From contig OY741268.1 in assembly GCA_963514095.1 (NCBI GenBank), forward strand, positions 2,022,001 to 2,086,000: a stretch of 64,000 bases of DNA, read 5' to 3'. The notes under the pieces were generated by a model. That model saw only the letters and a list, made by a program, of their open reading frames with translations, had not been told where the DNA came from and ran no database searches. Position 1 is the first letter of the stretch. Each line of letters begins with the position of its first letter. Shown here one piece after another: positions 22,160 to 31,470 of the stretch. This stretch comes from Eutrigla gurnardus (taxonomy: Eukaryota; Chordata; Actinopteri; Perciformes; Triglidae). A program made the translations under genes and the position numbers.

Positions 22160-22879
22160 ATTCTTTGTCAAAGTCGGCTGCCAATCTGCAGGGGACAGTG
22201 CGTGTCATAAGCACGATAACAAAAGTGTACACAAACAGAGAATCAGGTGGCAAAAATAAAAGAAAGTGGCAATTACATAAGCCTCTCTGACCCAGAGCCC
22301 TGTTGCGACGCATCGTCATGGAGGCCGATCAGCACCATGGACAGCTCCGCTAACAACCCGGACCTCAGCGCATCATTTGCGCACAACGTGCACCAGGGTT
22401 ACTGTAATAACACAGGGGTGGGCAATATTTTATTTAAAATGAGTCAAACCATCAGCCATAGGTACTGAAGAAACATTAATATGGACTCGAGGCATTTTGT
22501 TTTACTGATCATTAAGTACCCAAATGACTGCATCAATAAATGAGGAAATGATATTCACAGACCCTATTTTAAACAAAAATATGATCATACTAGTAATGGA
22601 CATTACAATTAACCACTCAGATAACCCACATTTGTCTTTTCCTTCTATTTTTTTCCTTCTATCTACAACGGTCATATGACCTTCTATGATTTTATTAGCC
22701 TTTACAGCAGAGGTGGGCTGGGGGTGGGGCCATGAGCATCAGGGCTTAGTCGGTTCAGGGGTCGATCACAGCACCATGGACAGCGCTGTTGTTTTGTTTT
22801 TCTTTCAGGACCTCCAATGCACATTAATCACTTAATTTGTATCAAAAAAGGCTATAGGCTATTACAAGTCAAATAAATT
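22160..22879. other. unique internal region shared by elements A and B
   Basis: About 300 bp (22,300-22,610), starting GCGACGCATCGTCATGGAGG, recurs nearly identically at 28,187-28,490 in element B. No coding potential is convincing. The rest to 22,879 is noncoding. Confidence 0.6.
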
Positions 22880-23372
22880 GGCCGCGTTTCCCAGATTCGT
22901 TAAGAAGCTCTTAAGTGCTAAGATCGTCTTTGGAGCGCTCTTAAGAACGCTGTGAAAGAAGGATGTGTTTCCCAGAGTCGCTCTTAGCCTAAGAAGATCT
23001 TTCACTAAGAAGGAAACGTAAGATCGAGCTGACCCACTCTTAACAGCCTTCTTAGCGACGAAATGCTCAGTGATCAAGCCGCGTCAGGGAAATTTATATT
23101 CTCCACTTTTCGAAATAATAAACAAACAATGCTCAATGTTGTAATGCACTAAAAAAACAAAAAACTTTTCATTGAATTACACGTTTAAGTTTTCCACACA
23201 CATCTCCATATATGAGTTTATAGTACTACACATAAAACACATCAACAACCCTGTGGCATTTCACAGATATCAAGGAAACAGATGTAATTGAACTCAGCTG
23301 AACCTCATCCAGAGAGGCTCCACCTGCTACTCTATATAAAGGCGTTGCCAAAGTCCGCGCGTGTGAGAAACC

Positions 23373-23930
23373 ATGGCTGCAATACAGCACATTCTCGCTG
23401 CGAACCAACAGCGTCGCCATGCGCGAAGCCAGACAGTTTATATAAATGCATACGTGCATCAGCACTTCTCCCCACTGGACGTGCTGTCAGACCGGGCTGT
23501 CCAGACAAAGTACCGGCTGCCCCGTGCGGAGATCCAACGGCTGATCACTCTGTTGTCTCCACACATCCAGAGAGCAACCCGCTGCAACTTTGCCCTCAGC
23601 CCTGAGGTGCAGCTCCTGGCTGCGCTGCGTTTTTTACGCAGTGGGGAGCTTCCTGGAGGTGGTGGGGGACGGCACCGGCCTCAGCAAGGCATCGGTGTCA
23701 CGGAGTGTGGCAGCTGTGACACCGATTCTCCTGCGTCATGCCCGGACCCACATAAAGATGCCCACCACATGAGACGAGGTCCGCCAGGTCCACCAAGGGT
23801 TCCACGCAGTGGCTGCTCCCCGGGTGATCGGTGTGGTGGATGGCACCCTCGTTCCAATCCACAATCCCTCCCTGGTGGATCCATGCTGGATCGGTAGGAA
23901 GCACTACGCCCATCTCCTCCGCGGTGAACG
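23373..23930 (+). pseudogene. Harbinger transposase fragment (H2)
   Basis: It starts MAAIQHILAANQQRRHARS and includes the same YRLPRAEIQRLITLLSPHIQ block as H1. A one-base frameshift in a T run at 23,631-23,636 shifts LRF to YAVGSFLEVVGDGTGLSKAS. It continues to VIGVVDGTLVPIHNPSLVDP (first catalytic Asp near 23,835) and CWIGRKHYAH. The rest of the DDE domain is deleted. Confidence 0.85.
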
Positions 23931-23976
23931 CCGGTGCCCGCTTGGTTCGCTTGCTGCTGCTTTCTTCCATTCTCAC
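23880..23976 (-). pseudogene. possible second Harbinger protein (Myb/SANT-like) start
   Basis: The minus strand reads MRMEESSSKRTKRAPAFTAE before a deletion junction. A basic start followed by FTxEE resembles the N-terminus of Myb/SANT-like partner proteins encoded by Harbinger elements. Only about 30 residues remain, so the assignment is tentative. Confidence 0.45.
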
Positions 23977-24383
23977 ATGTGTGTGCCTATATCCACGGGG
24001 GTATATATGCGCTAATGGACTTGATTACTACTTGGATAGTACAGCTGTTGGTACAAACACACACACACACACAATACATGCGTAGCCTAATTGCACCTGT
24101 GTGGGGGGACCACGGGGCGCTGTGTGTGACTTATGCGCTGATAAAGAGGTGGGTGATCGATTTACCTGGCATCCATTGATTCAGTTTCAGCACCACCGCG
24201 GTGGACAGCTCCCACTAAGAGCTTCTTAAGAAGATCTTTGGCTTGATCTTAAGGTTCTCCTAAGAAGGCAGTTAAGAACGCGTCTGGGAAACAGCCGTAT
24301 CTTAGCGCTCCTTCTTAGCCGAACCCTTCTTAAGAGCATTCGTAAGTCCTTAAGAACGATCGAATCTGGGAAACGCGGCCATT

Positions 24384-25009
24384 ATATGTAGCAGCAGTGA
24401 GTACCCCTATGGAGTCAGAATGGTACGGTCTTTTTTTCATAACCACATTTTGCGATGATTTGATGAACAGTGAATGAGACTCCTCCGAATCCAATCAACG
24501 ACTATTCGGGGTCACCTCTAGTGTTAACAAAAGTCAAAACTAACGGAACAGCCTACCCAGCACCCCTCAAAACAAACTCCAGTATATGGTTATTGTCCCC
24601 AGCACTTTTCAAAATAAACTGACGCCCCACTTCTGCAGCCGTCTTGTCTGTGGATTTCACTGAACAAAATGTCATGCAGAGATTATAATTTTATTTTTTT
24701 TAACTTTAGTTTCTTTTGGATTTTTGTGCGTATTATGGAGCGGTTTTGGTCCGTGTTTGTAAGTCTTTTTTTTCCTGGATAAAATTTTCTAAAGTTGCAA
24801 CAGTGTGTGATTGAAATCCACCACGGTCTGCTTCCCGTTCAAGGCATCTCCTCCTTCAGATGCCGAGACTTTTAAGCTTTCACTGACTGTATCACATCTG
24901 TGCACATGTCTTAAAAAATAAAAGGAACAGGAGCAGGACCCACGCACTTTTGACTACACTGTGGCGCCGTCAAAATACAAGTTGATATCTCAGTCTATCC
25001 TGCTTCTGG
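24384..25009. other. unique right-hand region of element A
   Basis: The sequence from about 24,471 on (GAATGAGACTCCTCCGAATC) recurs nearly unchanged at 29,107 onward in element B and leads into the TCCGAC-rich right terminus in both. No gene is visible. Confidence 0.65.
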
Positions 25010-26969
25010 GCCGGATTAGTCGGTCTAATACACTGTCGTAATTACTGGGAGTCGTAACACCGGGCATACTTAGGTCGGGGAAATGGGAGGTCGGACTAAT
25101 GGACAAAAAAATATAGAAATGTATGGTCGGAGAAATGGGAAGTCGAAATTTTGGGTAGTCGGAGAAATAGAGAGTCGGACTAATGGACGCAAAAATTAAG
25201 AAATGTATGGTCGGAGAAATGGGAAGTCGGACAAATGGGAAGTCGGACAGACGCCATGCGCCCGTTTTCTCCAAGTTCAGCAAATGGGTTACTGAAGCCA
25301 GTTTGGCTTCTTGGACCGGCACATATCTTGCAGTGTCTTGTAGTGCCTTGCCTGGCTTTTCTGGCTGTCCAAGACGTCACCCAAACCACCTAAAGGAATT
25401 ATAATTAAAAATAGGGTTAGAGGTGTAAAGAAATATTAGGTTTCCAAATTAGGTAGGAGGATTTTAGGATGTTTTGCACTGGGGTGCTGGCTCTGACTGG
25501 GGACCGCTCAAGAATGACCGTAGAAGCACTTGAATCCCCGTCGTAGTCACTTGTAGTTATTTCTCCGACGTCACGCCGTTGTTTCTTTGCAGGAGGAGCG
25601 CCCTTCTTGGGGCTTCTTACATTCAATAGCCTCTTCATGAGCTGTTTGGCAACATGCTCCTGCCATAAAAACAGTAAAGATTAAAAGATGACACATGTCA
25701 ATGTTTTCACATTAAAAATAAAAACGTAAACAAAAGAGAGATAAAAATTCTTACCCAGTCTTTTAGCATTGGATAATATTCCACCAATCGCTTTGCCATG
25801 GCATTGACCTCTGGGGTATCTGGCATCGTCTGTGGCTCTCGCAATTGAGATCATATTACACATAGTGTTTCTAATGAGCCGGCAGAAGAGCTCCTTAGAT
25901 AAATCCATGATGTTCTCAGTCCCCAGCTGTTTCTGCTCGAAGTAGGAGCATCGCACCTGTTCAAGTTCACTGTCTGTGTAAACTATTTATTCTGGGCTGG
26001 ACACAACCACAAACTTGGAAGTGTCGGGCTCTTCTTGTGAAAGACCACTGCCTCCAGTCACTGATGGTTGTGGTAGTTCAGCAGCAGTCTCCACCTAAAA
26101 TAAATTTACAATTACATATTTAATCGGATAACTTTCCATCATAAATATATTCCCACACAATGAGTTTTTTACTCTGTAATAAATCATATGGCCCAGCCAA
26201 ATTGTAAAGCCCATACAACATGACACCCCCAGGCAATAACAATAAACTGTTATATAACTGCACACGAAGAACAGAGATCATGCTGAATTTAGTTTAATTA
26301 TGGACTTACACTATTGTTACACTGACTGGTCAAGCCTTTTTTTTTTTAAAGAAAGAATGAGCTTTAGCTAAAATAATACAATTTTAAAATGAAAATATTT
26401 GTAATTTGATGCTACCACATAGGCCTGTGGATGCACTTAACTACATTTTATCATTATCTTAACTTAATGTGCATAATATGGAACTTACCATTTCAACTTT
26501 ATTCACAACAAGCCATATAGCCTGCCGCCTGTGAAAATTTTCAAGACCAGGAAACAGATCCTTGATGTCATCTTGAGTAAGTGAAGGCAGTAACTCTTGT
26601 CCAATCTTTGCAGCTATAGAAAAAAAATACAGTTAGTGCCAAGACACTGAGCTTTTCACTGACTTAATTCAGCCTTGTGTCCATAAATCCTATATGTATA
26701 TATACTGTATTATATATATTTTAAGTGAGTAGAACCAGCATAGACCGGGGAGCATACGTCAGTCCGACGGCCCAAAAGTCCGACCGCCCATCTCTCCGAC
26801 TACCCATTAATCCGACTTTTCTAGGCCCATTGGTCCGACTGCCCATTGCTCCGACCAAAATAATCTCTGTATTCCGACCAGGGTTTAATCCGACCATCCA
26901 GAATTCCGACTTTGGACCGAACCGGCTCTGGGTCAGTTTGGAAAGGCTCGAGGCGAAGGAGATTCACAG

Positions 26970-27263
26970 TCATGGTTTAAATGTGAAGCTCCCCACTGCG
27001 TAAAAACGCAGCGCAGCCAGGAGCTGCACCTCAGGGCTGAGGGCAAAGTTGCAGCGGGTTGCTCTCTGGATGCGTGGAGACAACAGAGTGATCAGCCGTT
27101 GGATCTCCGCACGGGCCAGCCGGTACTTTGCCTCACCAGCCCGGTCTGACAGCACGTCCAGTGGGGAGAAGTGCTGATGCACGTATGCATTTATGGAAAC
27201 CGTCTGGCTTCGCGCACGGCGACGCTGTTGGTTCGCCGCGAGAATGTGCTGTATTGCAGCCAT
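26970..27263 (-). pseudogene. Harbinger transposase fragment in B (left)
   Basis: It starts MAAIQHILAANQQRRRARSQ and reaches LLAALRFYAVGSF, where it is cut by a junction with the left-arm sequence of B. About 97 residues remain. Confidence 0.8.
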
Positions 27264-27275
27264 GGACTTTGGCTA

Positions 27276-27565
27276 GATGGCGGATAAAAACAATGATCGA
27301 TATACATAAACACAACGGAGAAATGCGCCGCGGAAACAAGGAGACATCTAGTCACATCTTTACAACTTTACGCATTCGTTTTGTTGTCAGAAATAAATCG
27401 CTCACATGGGCAAGCAGGGTACCGTTGTTTAGCCCCGTTTCTCTAGTTTAAGAGGAAATAACCCGCATCTTTCTAGCGTAAACCATTACGGAGTTGTGAC
27501 GCTCTAAAGAAAACATGATTATTTGTAGCGTATACGCTACAATGGGTCTCAGAGGTTGTTATATA
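27276..27565 (-). repeat. repeat shared with the 5' end of the nuclease-like gene
   Basis: The complement of this segment begins CCTCTGAGACCCATTGTAGC and ends near CCGCCATCT. It matches 31,188-31,467 along its length with scattered differences. Near the outer end is the palindrome TTGTAGCGTATACGCTACAA. The segment begins just beyond the ATG of the left transposase piece. Confidence 0.75.
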
Positions 27566-27799
27566 ATTTCCTTAAAACCACAGCATCATAAATCACTGAC
27601 AAATCAGATGTTAACATATACAACTCAGTAACAGTCTCCCGCTCTCTCTCCCTCTGAGCAAAACTTCACTTCCCAGCCTGACACTCCTTTCTGTAATTTT
27701 ACACGTTTGTTTTTACCAGTTTCCATTGTATCACGATTTATAAGCAAATGTTTATTGCAGCAAAAGGAAATGCACAATAGTAAAACACACTAATGCATA

Positions 27800-28186
27800 C
27801 CGTAAAATACCAAATAATAGCCGGGGCGTTTATTTGTTTCAATCACTTAACAGACCAGGCGTTTATTTGGGACCAGGCGTTTATTTGGACCAGGCGTTTA
27901 ATTCCTTCCTCTCAAAAATCCGGGATGAAAATGTCACAAACTTCTCCAGCTTCTCGGTGAATTCTCTGGCATCCTTCTGGTCAATAGTTGTTCGTCTTCT
28001 GCAAGTGAAGTTGTTGCGGCGGAGGAAACGATTTATCCAACCAGCACTCGCGGCAAACTCCTCATCTCTGCTGTCACTCACGGTGGCGAACATTTGTTTC
28101 ATCATGATAACCCATCCCCGCATGTTTATCTCCAGCTCCTCGCTAGCCTTCTTCACCTCCACCAGGCAGCCTGGCCCTGTTGTGCG
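27800..28186 (-). mobile_element. pogo-like fragment in element B
   Basis: The left terminus CCGTAAAATACCAAATAATA follows TA at 27,798-27,799 and complements the right terminus in A. The minus strand encodes KKASEELEINMRGWVI and DEEFAASAGWINRFLRRNNF, ending in a different frame (QKDAREFTEKLEKFVTF). It is truncated before its right end. Confidence 0.75.
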
Positions 28187-28637
28187 ACGCATCGTCATAG
28201 AGGCCGATCAGCACCATGGACAGCTCCGCTAACAACCCGGACCTCAGCGCATCATTTGCGCACAACGTGCACCAGTGTTACTGTAATAACACAGGGGTGG
28301 GCAATATATTATTTAAAATTAGTCAAACCATCAGCCATAGGTACTGAAGAAACATAAATATGGACTCAAGGCATTTTGTTTCATTAAGTACCCAGATGAC
28401 TGCATCAATAAATGAGGAAATGATATTCACAGACCCTATTTTAAACAAAAACATGATCATACTAGTAATGGATATTACAATTAACCACAAGAACAAACAA
28501 TTCTCAATGTTGTAATGCGCTAAAAAAAAAAAAAAACGTTTCATTGAATTACAGGTTTAAGTTTTCCACACACATCTGCATATATGAGTTTATAGTACTA
28601 CACATAAAAAAACAAAGTAAAGAAAAAGCCAAAGTCC

Positions 28638-29056
28638 ATGGCTGCAATACAGCACATTCTCGCGGCGAACCAACAGCGTCGCCGTGCGCGAAGCCAGACG
28701 GTTTCCATAAATGCATACGTGCATCAGCACTTCTCCCCACTGGACGTGCTGTCAGACCGGGCTGGTGAGGCAAAGTAGCCTACCGGCTGGCCCGTGCGGA
28801 GATCCAACGGCTGATCACTCTGTTGTCTCCACACATCCAGAGAGCAACCCGCTGCAACTTTGCCCTCAGCCCTGAGGTGCAGCTCCTGGCTGCGCTGCGT
28901 TTTTACGCAGTGGGGAGCTTCCTGGAGGTGGTGGGGGACGGCACCGGCCTCAGCAAGGCATCGGTGTCACGGAGTGTGGCAGCTGTGACACCGATTCTCC
29001 TGCGTCGTGCCCGGACCCACATAAAGATGCCCACCACACGAGACGAGGTCCGCTAG
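28638..29056 (+). pseudogene. Harbinger transposase fragment in B (right)
   Basis: It reads from MAAIQHILAANQQRRRARSQ. A short insertion and stop near 28,778 precede LLAALRFYAVGSFLEVVGDG and VAAVTPILLRRARTHIKMPT. It ends where the sequence jumps to the shared unique right region near 29,108, at a GTGTGAATGAG junction. Confidence 0.8.
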
Positions 29057-30517
29057 GTCCACCAAGGGTTCCACGCAGTGGCTGGGATCCCCCCGGGTGA
29101 TCGGTGTGAATGAGACTCCTCCGAATCCAATCAACGACTATTCGGGGTCACCTCTAGTGTTAACAAAAGTCAAAACTAACGGAACAGCCTACCCAGCACC
29201 CCTCAAAACAAACTCCAGTATATGGTTATTGTCCCCAGCACTTTTCAAAATAAACTGACGCCCTACTTCTGCAGCCGCCTTGTCTGTGGATTTCACTGAA
29301 CAAAATGTCATGCAGAGATTATAATTTTATTTTTTTTTAACTTTAGTTTCTTTTGGATTTTTGTGCGTATTATGGAGCCGTTTTGGTCCGTGTTTGTAAG
29401 TCTTTTTTTTCCTGGATAAAAGTTTCTAAAGTTGCAACAGTGTGTGATTGAAATCCACCACGGTCTGCTTCCTGTTCAAGGCATCTCCTCCTTCGGATGC
29501 CGAGACTTTGTGTTTATTAATTAAGCTTTCACTGACTGTATCACATCTGTGCACATGTCTTAAAAAATTAAAAAGGAACAGGAGCAGGACCCACGCACTT
29601 TTGACTACACTGTGGCGCCGTCAAAATACAAGTTGATATCTCAGTCTATCCTGCTTCTGGGCCGGATTAGTCGGTCTAATACACTGTCGTAATTACTGGG
29701 AGTCGTAACACCGGGCATACTTAGGTCGGGGAAATGGGAGGTCGGACTAATGGACAAAAAAATATAGAAATGTATGGTCGGAGAAATGGGAAGTCGAAAT
29801 TTTGGGTAGTCGGATAATAGAGAGTCGGACTAATGGACGCAAAAATTAAGAAATGTATGGTCGGAGAAATGGGAAGTCGGACAAATGGGAAGTCGGACAA
29901 ATGGGAAGTCGGACAGACGCCATGCGCCCGCATAGACCCCTGGTGGAAAAATCAGAGTAGGCTACAGTATCTGCTTGTTTCAACTTGGCGGATGACTTCA
30001 CTGGATGGACAGAGGGATTTTTTTATGAATGGTATTTTTTGTCATAGTCAGCACAGCTTGCAGTACCAATAAAATTAAAGTTACCAGCACTATTAACAAT
30101 TACTGCTTAATACCGTTTTGGCAAAGACACAAAACATCCACCATGTTGTACTAGCCTGTTAGTTAGCTATAAGGTCCAACTGTCCTGAAAACTTAGCACT
30201 AAAGTTTCAGAGTTAGCTAACAGTTAAATCATTTCCTTAGTTAATCTTCATGCACTTTTGCAAAAATAGCATCAAAATACTTAATGTTTGATAATAAAAT
30301 GCACAATGCATAAGGATATTTGGAGATTTACCATGCTAGTTAACTAATGGGTTTTAGCACACAACCCGACCTAGCGAGGCAGGTTAGACAATTAAAATGA
30401 AAAAAGTTCATGTTAAAACAGATAACATAACCATATATCGTACCTCTAAGTGTAGCAATTGCAACTTCGTCCAGTTGATCCATTACCGCTGCGCGATTCC
30501 AAAAACTCTCTGCCTGC

Positions 30518-30974
30518 AAAAATATGTACTTGCATGTGAAATCCAACGACTGTCTTAAACGCACACTCTTCTCTACAGAAAATCGCTCGAACACATTTGG
30601 AATATACCATTTTCAGTGTAAGGTCGGGGGTGCAGCCAGCGGGCCAAAATAACTTAGGGTTGCCTCAATTTCTTTATTGAATTGAAATTCCTTTAGATAA
30701 TTTAACTAACATATGTTACATATTAACCCCATGTATAAGATAATTAATTAATGACTGGTTGCTTGATGACCTTATGTGATAAACCAACTAGTCGCCCCAA
30801 TCATCCCAAGCACAGGTGGTCTAAGAAGTGAAGTGTCATGTCAACAAGTCAGCTAGTTTAGCTAGCTAGACTAGAAAATCATGATTAGGCACTGTGTAAT
30901 CTGCTTTGTTTTTGTAGGTCTAACCCTCAAATCTTTATTGAGCTAGATAAATTCGACTCATAGTCTTAGTCCAG
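30518..30974. promoter_or_regulatory. divergent promoter region of the CACTA element
   Basis: This interval separates the leftward accessory gene from the rightward transposase gene. The leftward exon at 30,517 is preceded by a TTTGCAG acceptor, so noncoding first exons may lie within. No TATA box is obvious. Function is inferred only from the divergent gene layout. Confidence 0.4.
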
Positions 30975-31176
30975 AATTCTGTGTTGTTTGTGGAATCGAT
31001 GGTTGTACCAAAGAATATCGCGTCGACAACTCACTTTGGTATCATATTCGAAGAACCCATTCTGAACACTTTGACAGTGGCAGAAGCAACTTAAGGAGAG
31101 AAGGAAGGACAGCAACCTCAAGACTGGATCTCACATCAGCGATGGATCGAAACACTAACAACGTGTGGGCATACAG
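30975..31176 (+). CDS. CACTA transposase, N-terminal C2H2 exon
   Basis: An exon bounded by a TAGTCCAG acceptor and a CAG/GTAAAG donor encodes FCVVCGIDGCTKEYRVDNSL followed by WYHIRRTH, a C2H2-like zinc finger. The acidic-basic sequence RREGRTATSRLDLTSAMD follows. Vertebrate EnSpm/CACTA transposases commonly begin with such a finger. The next recognisable exon of the same gene begins near 42,523; the 11-kb gap is filled by insertions. The exon itself is open, but the gene downstream is broken. Confidence 0.72.
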
Positions 31177-31186
31177 GTAAAGCACC

Positions 31187-31470
31187 TGCGTTACCCTCTG
31201 AGACCCATTGTAGCGTATATGCTACAAAAGACCACGTTGTTTTTAGAGCGTCATAAATCCTTAATGGTTTGCACTAGAAACGTGTTTTTTTTCCTCTTAA
31301 ACTAGAGAAACCGGGCTAAACAACGATACCGTTTGTCTATGTGAGCGATTTATTCCCAACAAAACAAATGCGTAAAGTAGTTAACGATGTGACTAGATAT
31401 CTCCTCGTCTCCGTGGCGCATTTCTCAATTTTGTATGTATATCTATCAGTTCTCATCCGCCATCTTGCTA
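31187..31470 (+). repeat. 5' noncoding region of the nuclease-like unit
   Basis: It begins CCCTCTGAGACCCATTGTAG ten bases after the exon donor and contains the imperfect palindrome TTGTAGCGTATATGCTACAA. The same sequence stands inverted at 27,276-27,565. The abrupt start after the CACTA exon suggests the edge of an inserted unit. Confidence 0.7.

Larger units (their letters stand above)
22880..24380 (+). mobile_element. PIF/Harbinger element H2
   Basis: Both ends read GGCCGCGTTTCCCAGATTCG inward and are flanked by ATT at 22,877-22,879 and 24,381-24,383. The 3-bp duplication and termini fit PIF/Harbinger. Subterminal regions are packed with TTAAGA and TCTTAAG phrases. It carries a truncated transposase (+) and the start of a second, antisense protein. 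Confidence 0.88.
18668..25263. mobile_element. composite element A with TCCGAC-rich ends
   Basis: The left end reads GGGGAGCATACGTCAGTCCG, followed by about nine TCCGAC or TCCGAA phrases to 18,831. The right end, 25,010-25,263, is the mirror image (GTCGGAGAAATGGGAAGTCG units, ending GACGCCATGCGCCC). The flanks are GTTTTCTCG at 18,659-18,667 and GTTTTCTCC at 25,264-25,272: a 9-bp duplication with one mismatch. The element sits inside an exon of the accessory gene, which reads on across it. Inside are two inverted Harbinger elements, a TTAA palindrome, a pogo-like fragment and an 800-bp unique right-hand region. A shorter relative is at 26,747-29,929. A 9-bp duplication is typical of Mutator-like elements, but no such transposase is present. 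Confidence 0.85.
26747..29929. mobile_element. composite element B, shorter relative of A
   Basis: The ends are GGGGAGCATACGTCAGTCCG and ...GACGCCATGCGCCC, as in A. A perfect 9-bp duplication, GCATAGACC, lies at 26,738-26,746 and 29,930-29,938. Internal order matches A: TCCGAC array, minus-strand Harbinger transposase piece, pogo piece, shared 300-bp unique region, plus-strand Harbinger piece, unique right region, TCCGAC array. It lacks Harbinger termini and the TTAA palindrome. It lies in an intron of the accessory gene. Confidence 0.88.
18085..30517 (-). pseudogene. CACTA accessory gene with SAM-like exon, copy 2
   Basis: Exons on the minus strand, in transcript order: 30,517-30,443 (MDQLDEVAIATLRG, GTACG donor); about 26,613-26,493 (IGQELLPSLTQDDIKDLFPG, then NFHRRQAIWLVVNKVEM, flanked by CTATAG and GTAAGT); about 26,090-25,760 (VETAAELPQPSVTGG to CNMISIARATDDARYPRG); about 25,665-25,440 (HVAKQLMKRLLNVRSPKKGA); 25,392-25,264 joined across composite element A to 18,667-18,580 (KEQDRPSKILETYSCFKDL); 18,407-18,300 (VIDELQRKIQPNNAHYISEM); about 18,245-18,090 (FRALPLLFPSSTMPPKKVG). 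The second exon has the helical LTxxDLKxLFP pattern of SAM-like modules. A stop lies in SSPE*IVYTD and a frameshift follows ARYPRG. It is a homologue of the 0.9-13.4 kb gene. Its function is unknown; the position suggests a CACTA-encoded accessory protein. Confidence 0.78.

Noticed and set aside
18668..25263. Firm classification of composite A as a Mutator-like element
   Set aside because: The 9-bp duplication fits, but no MULE transposase is seen and the termini are not ones I recognise.
19226..29056. Four HARBI1-like frames as possible host genes
   Set aside because: All are truncated before the DDE domain is complete, stand between transposon termini and are near copies of each other.
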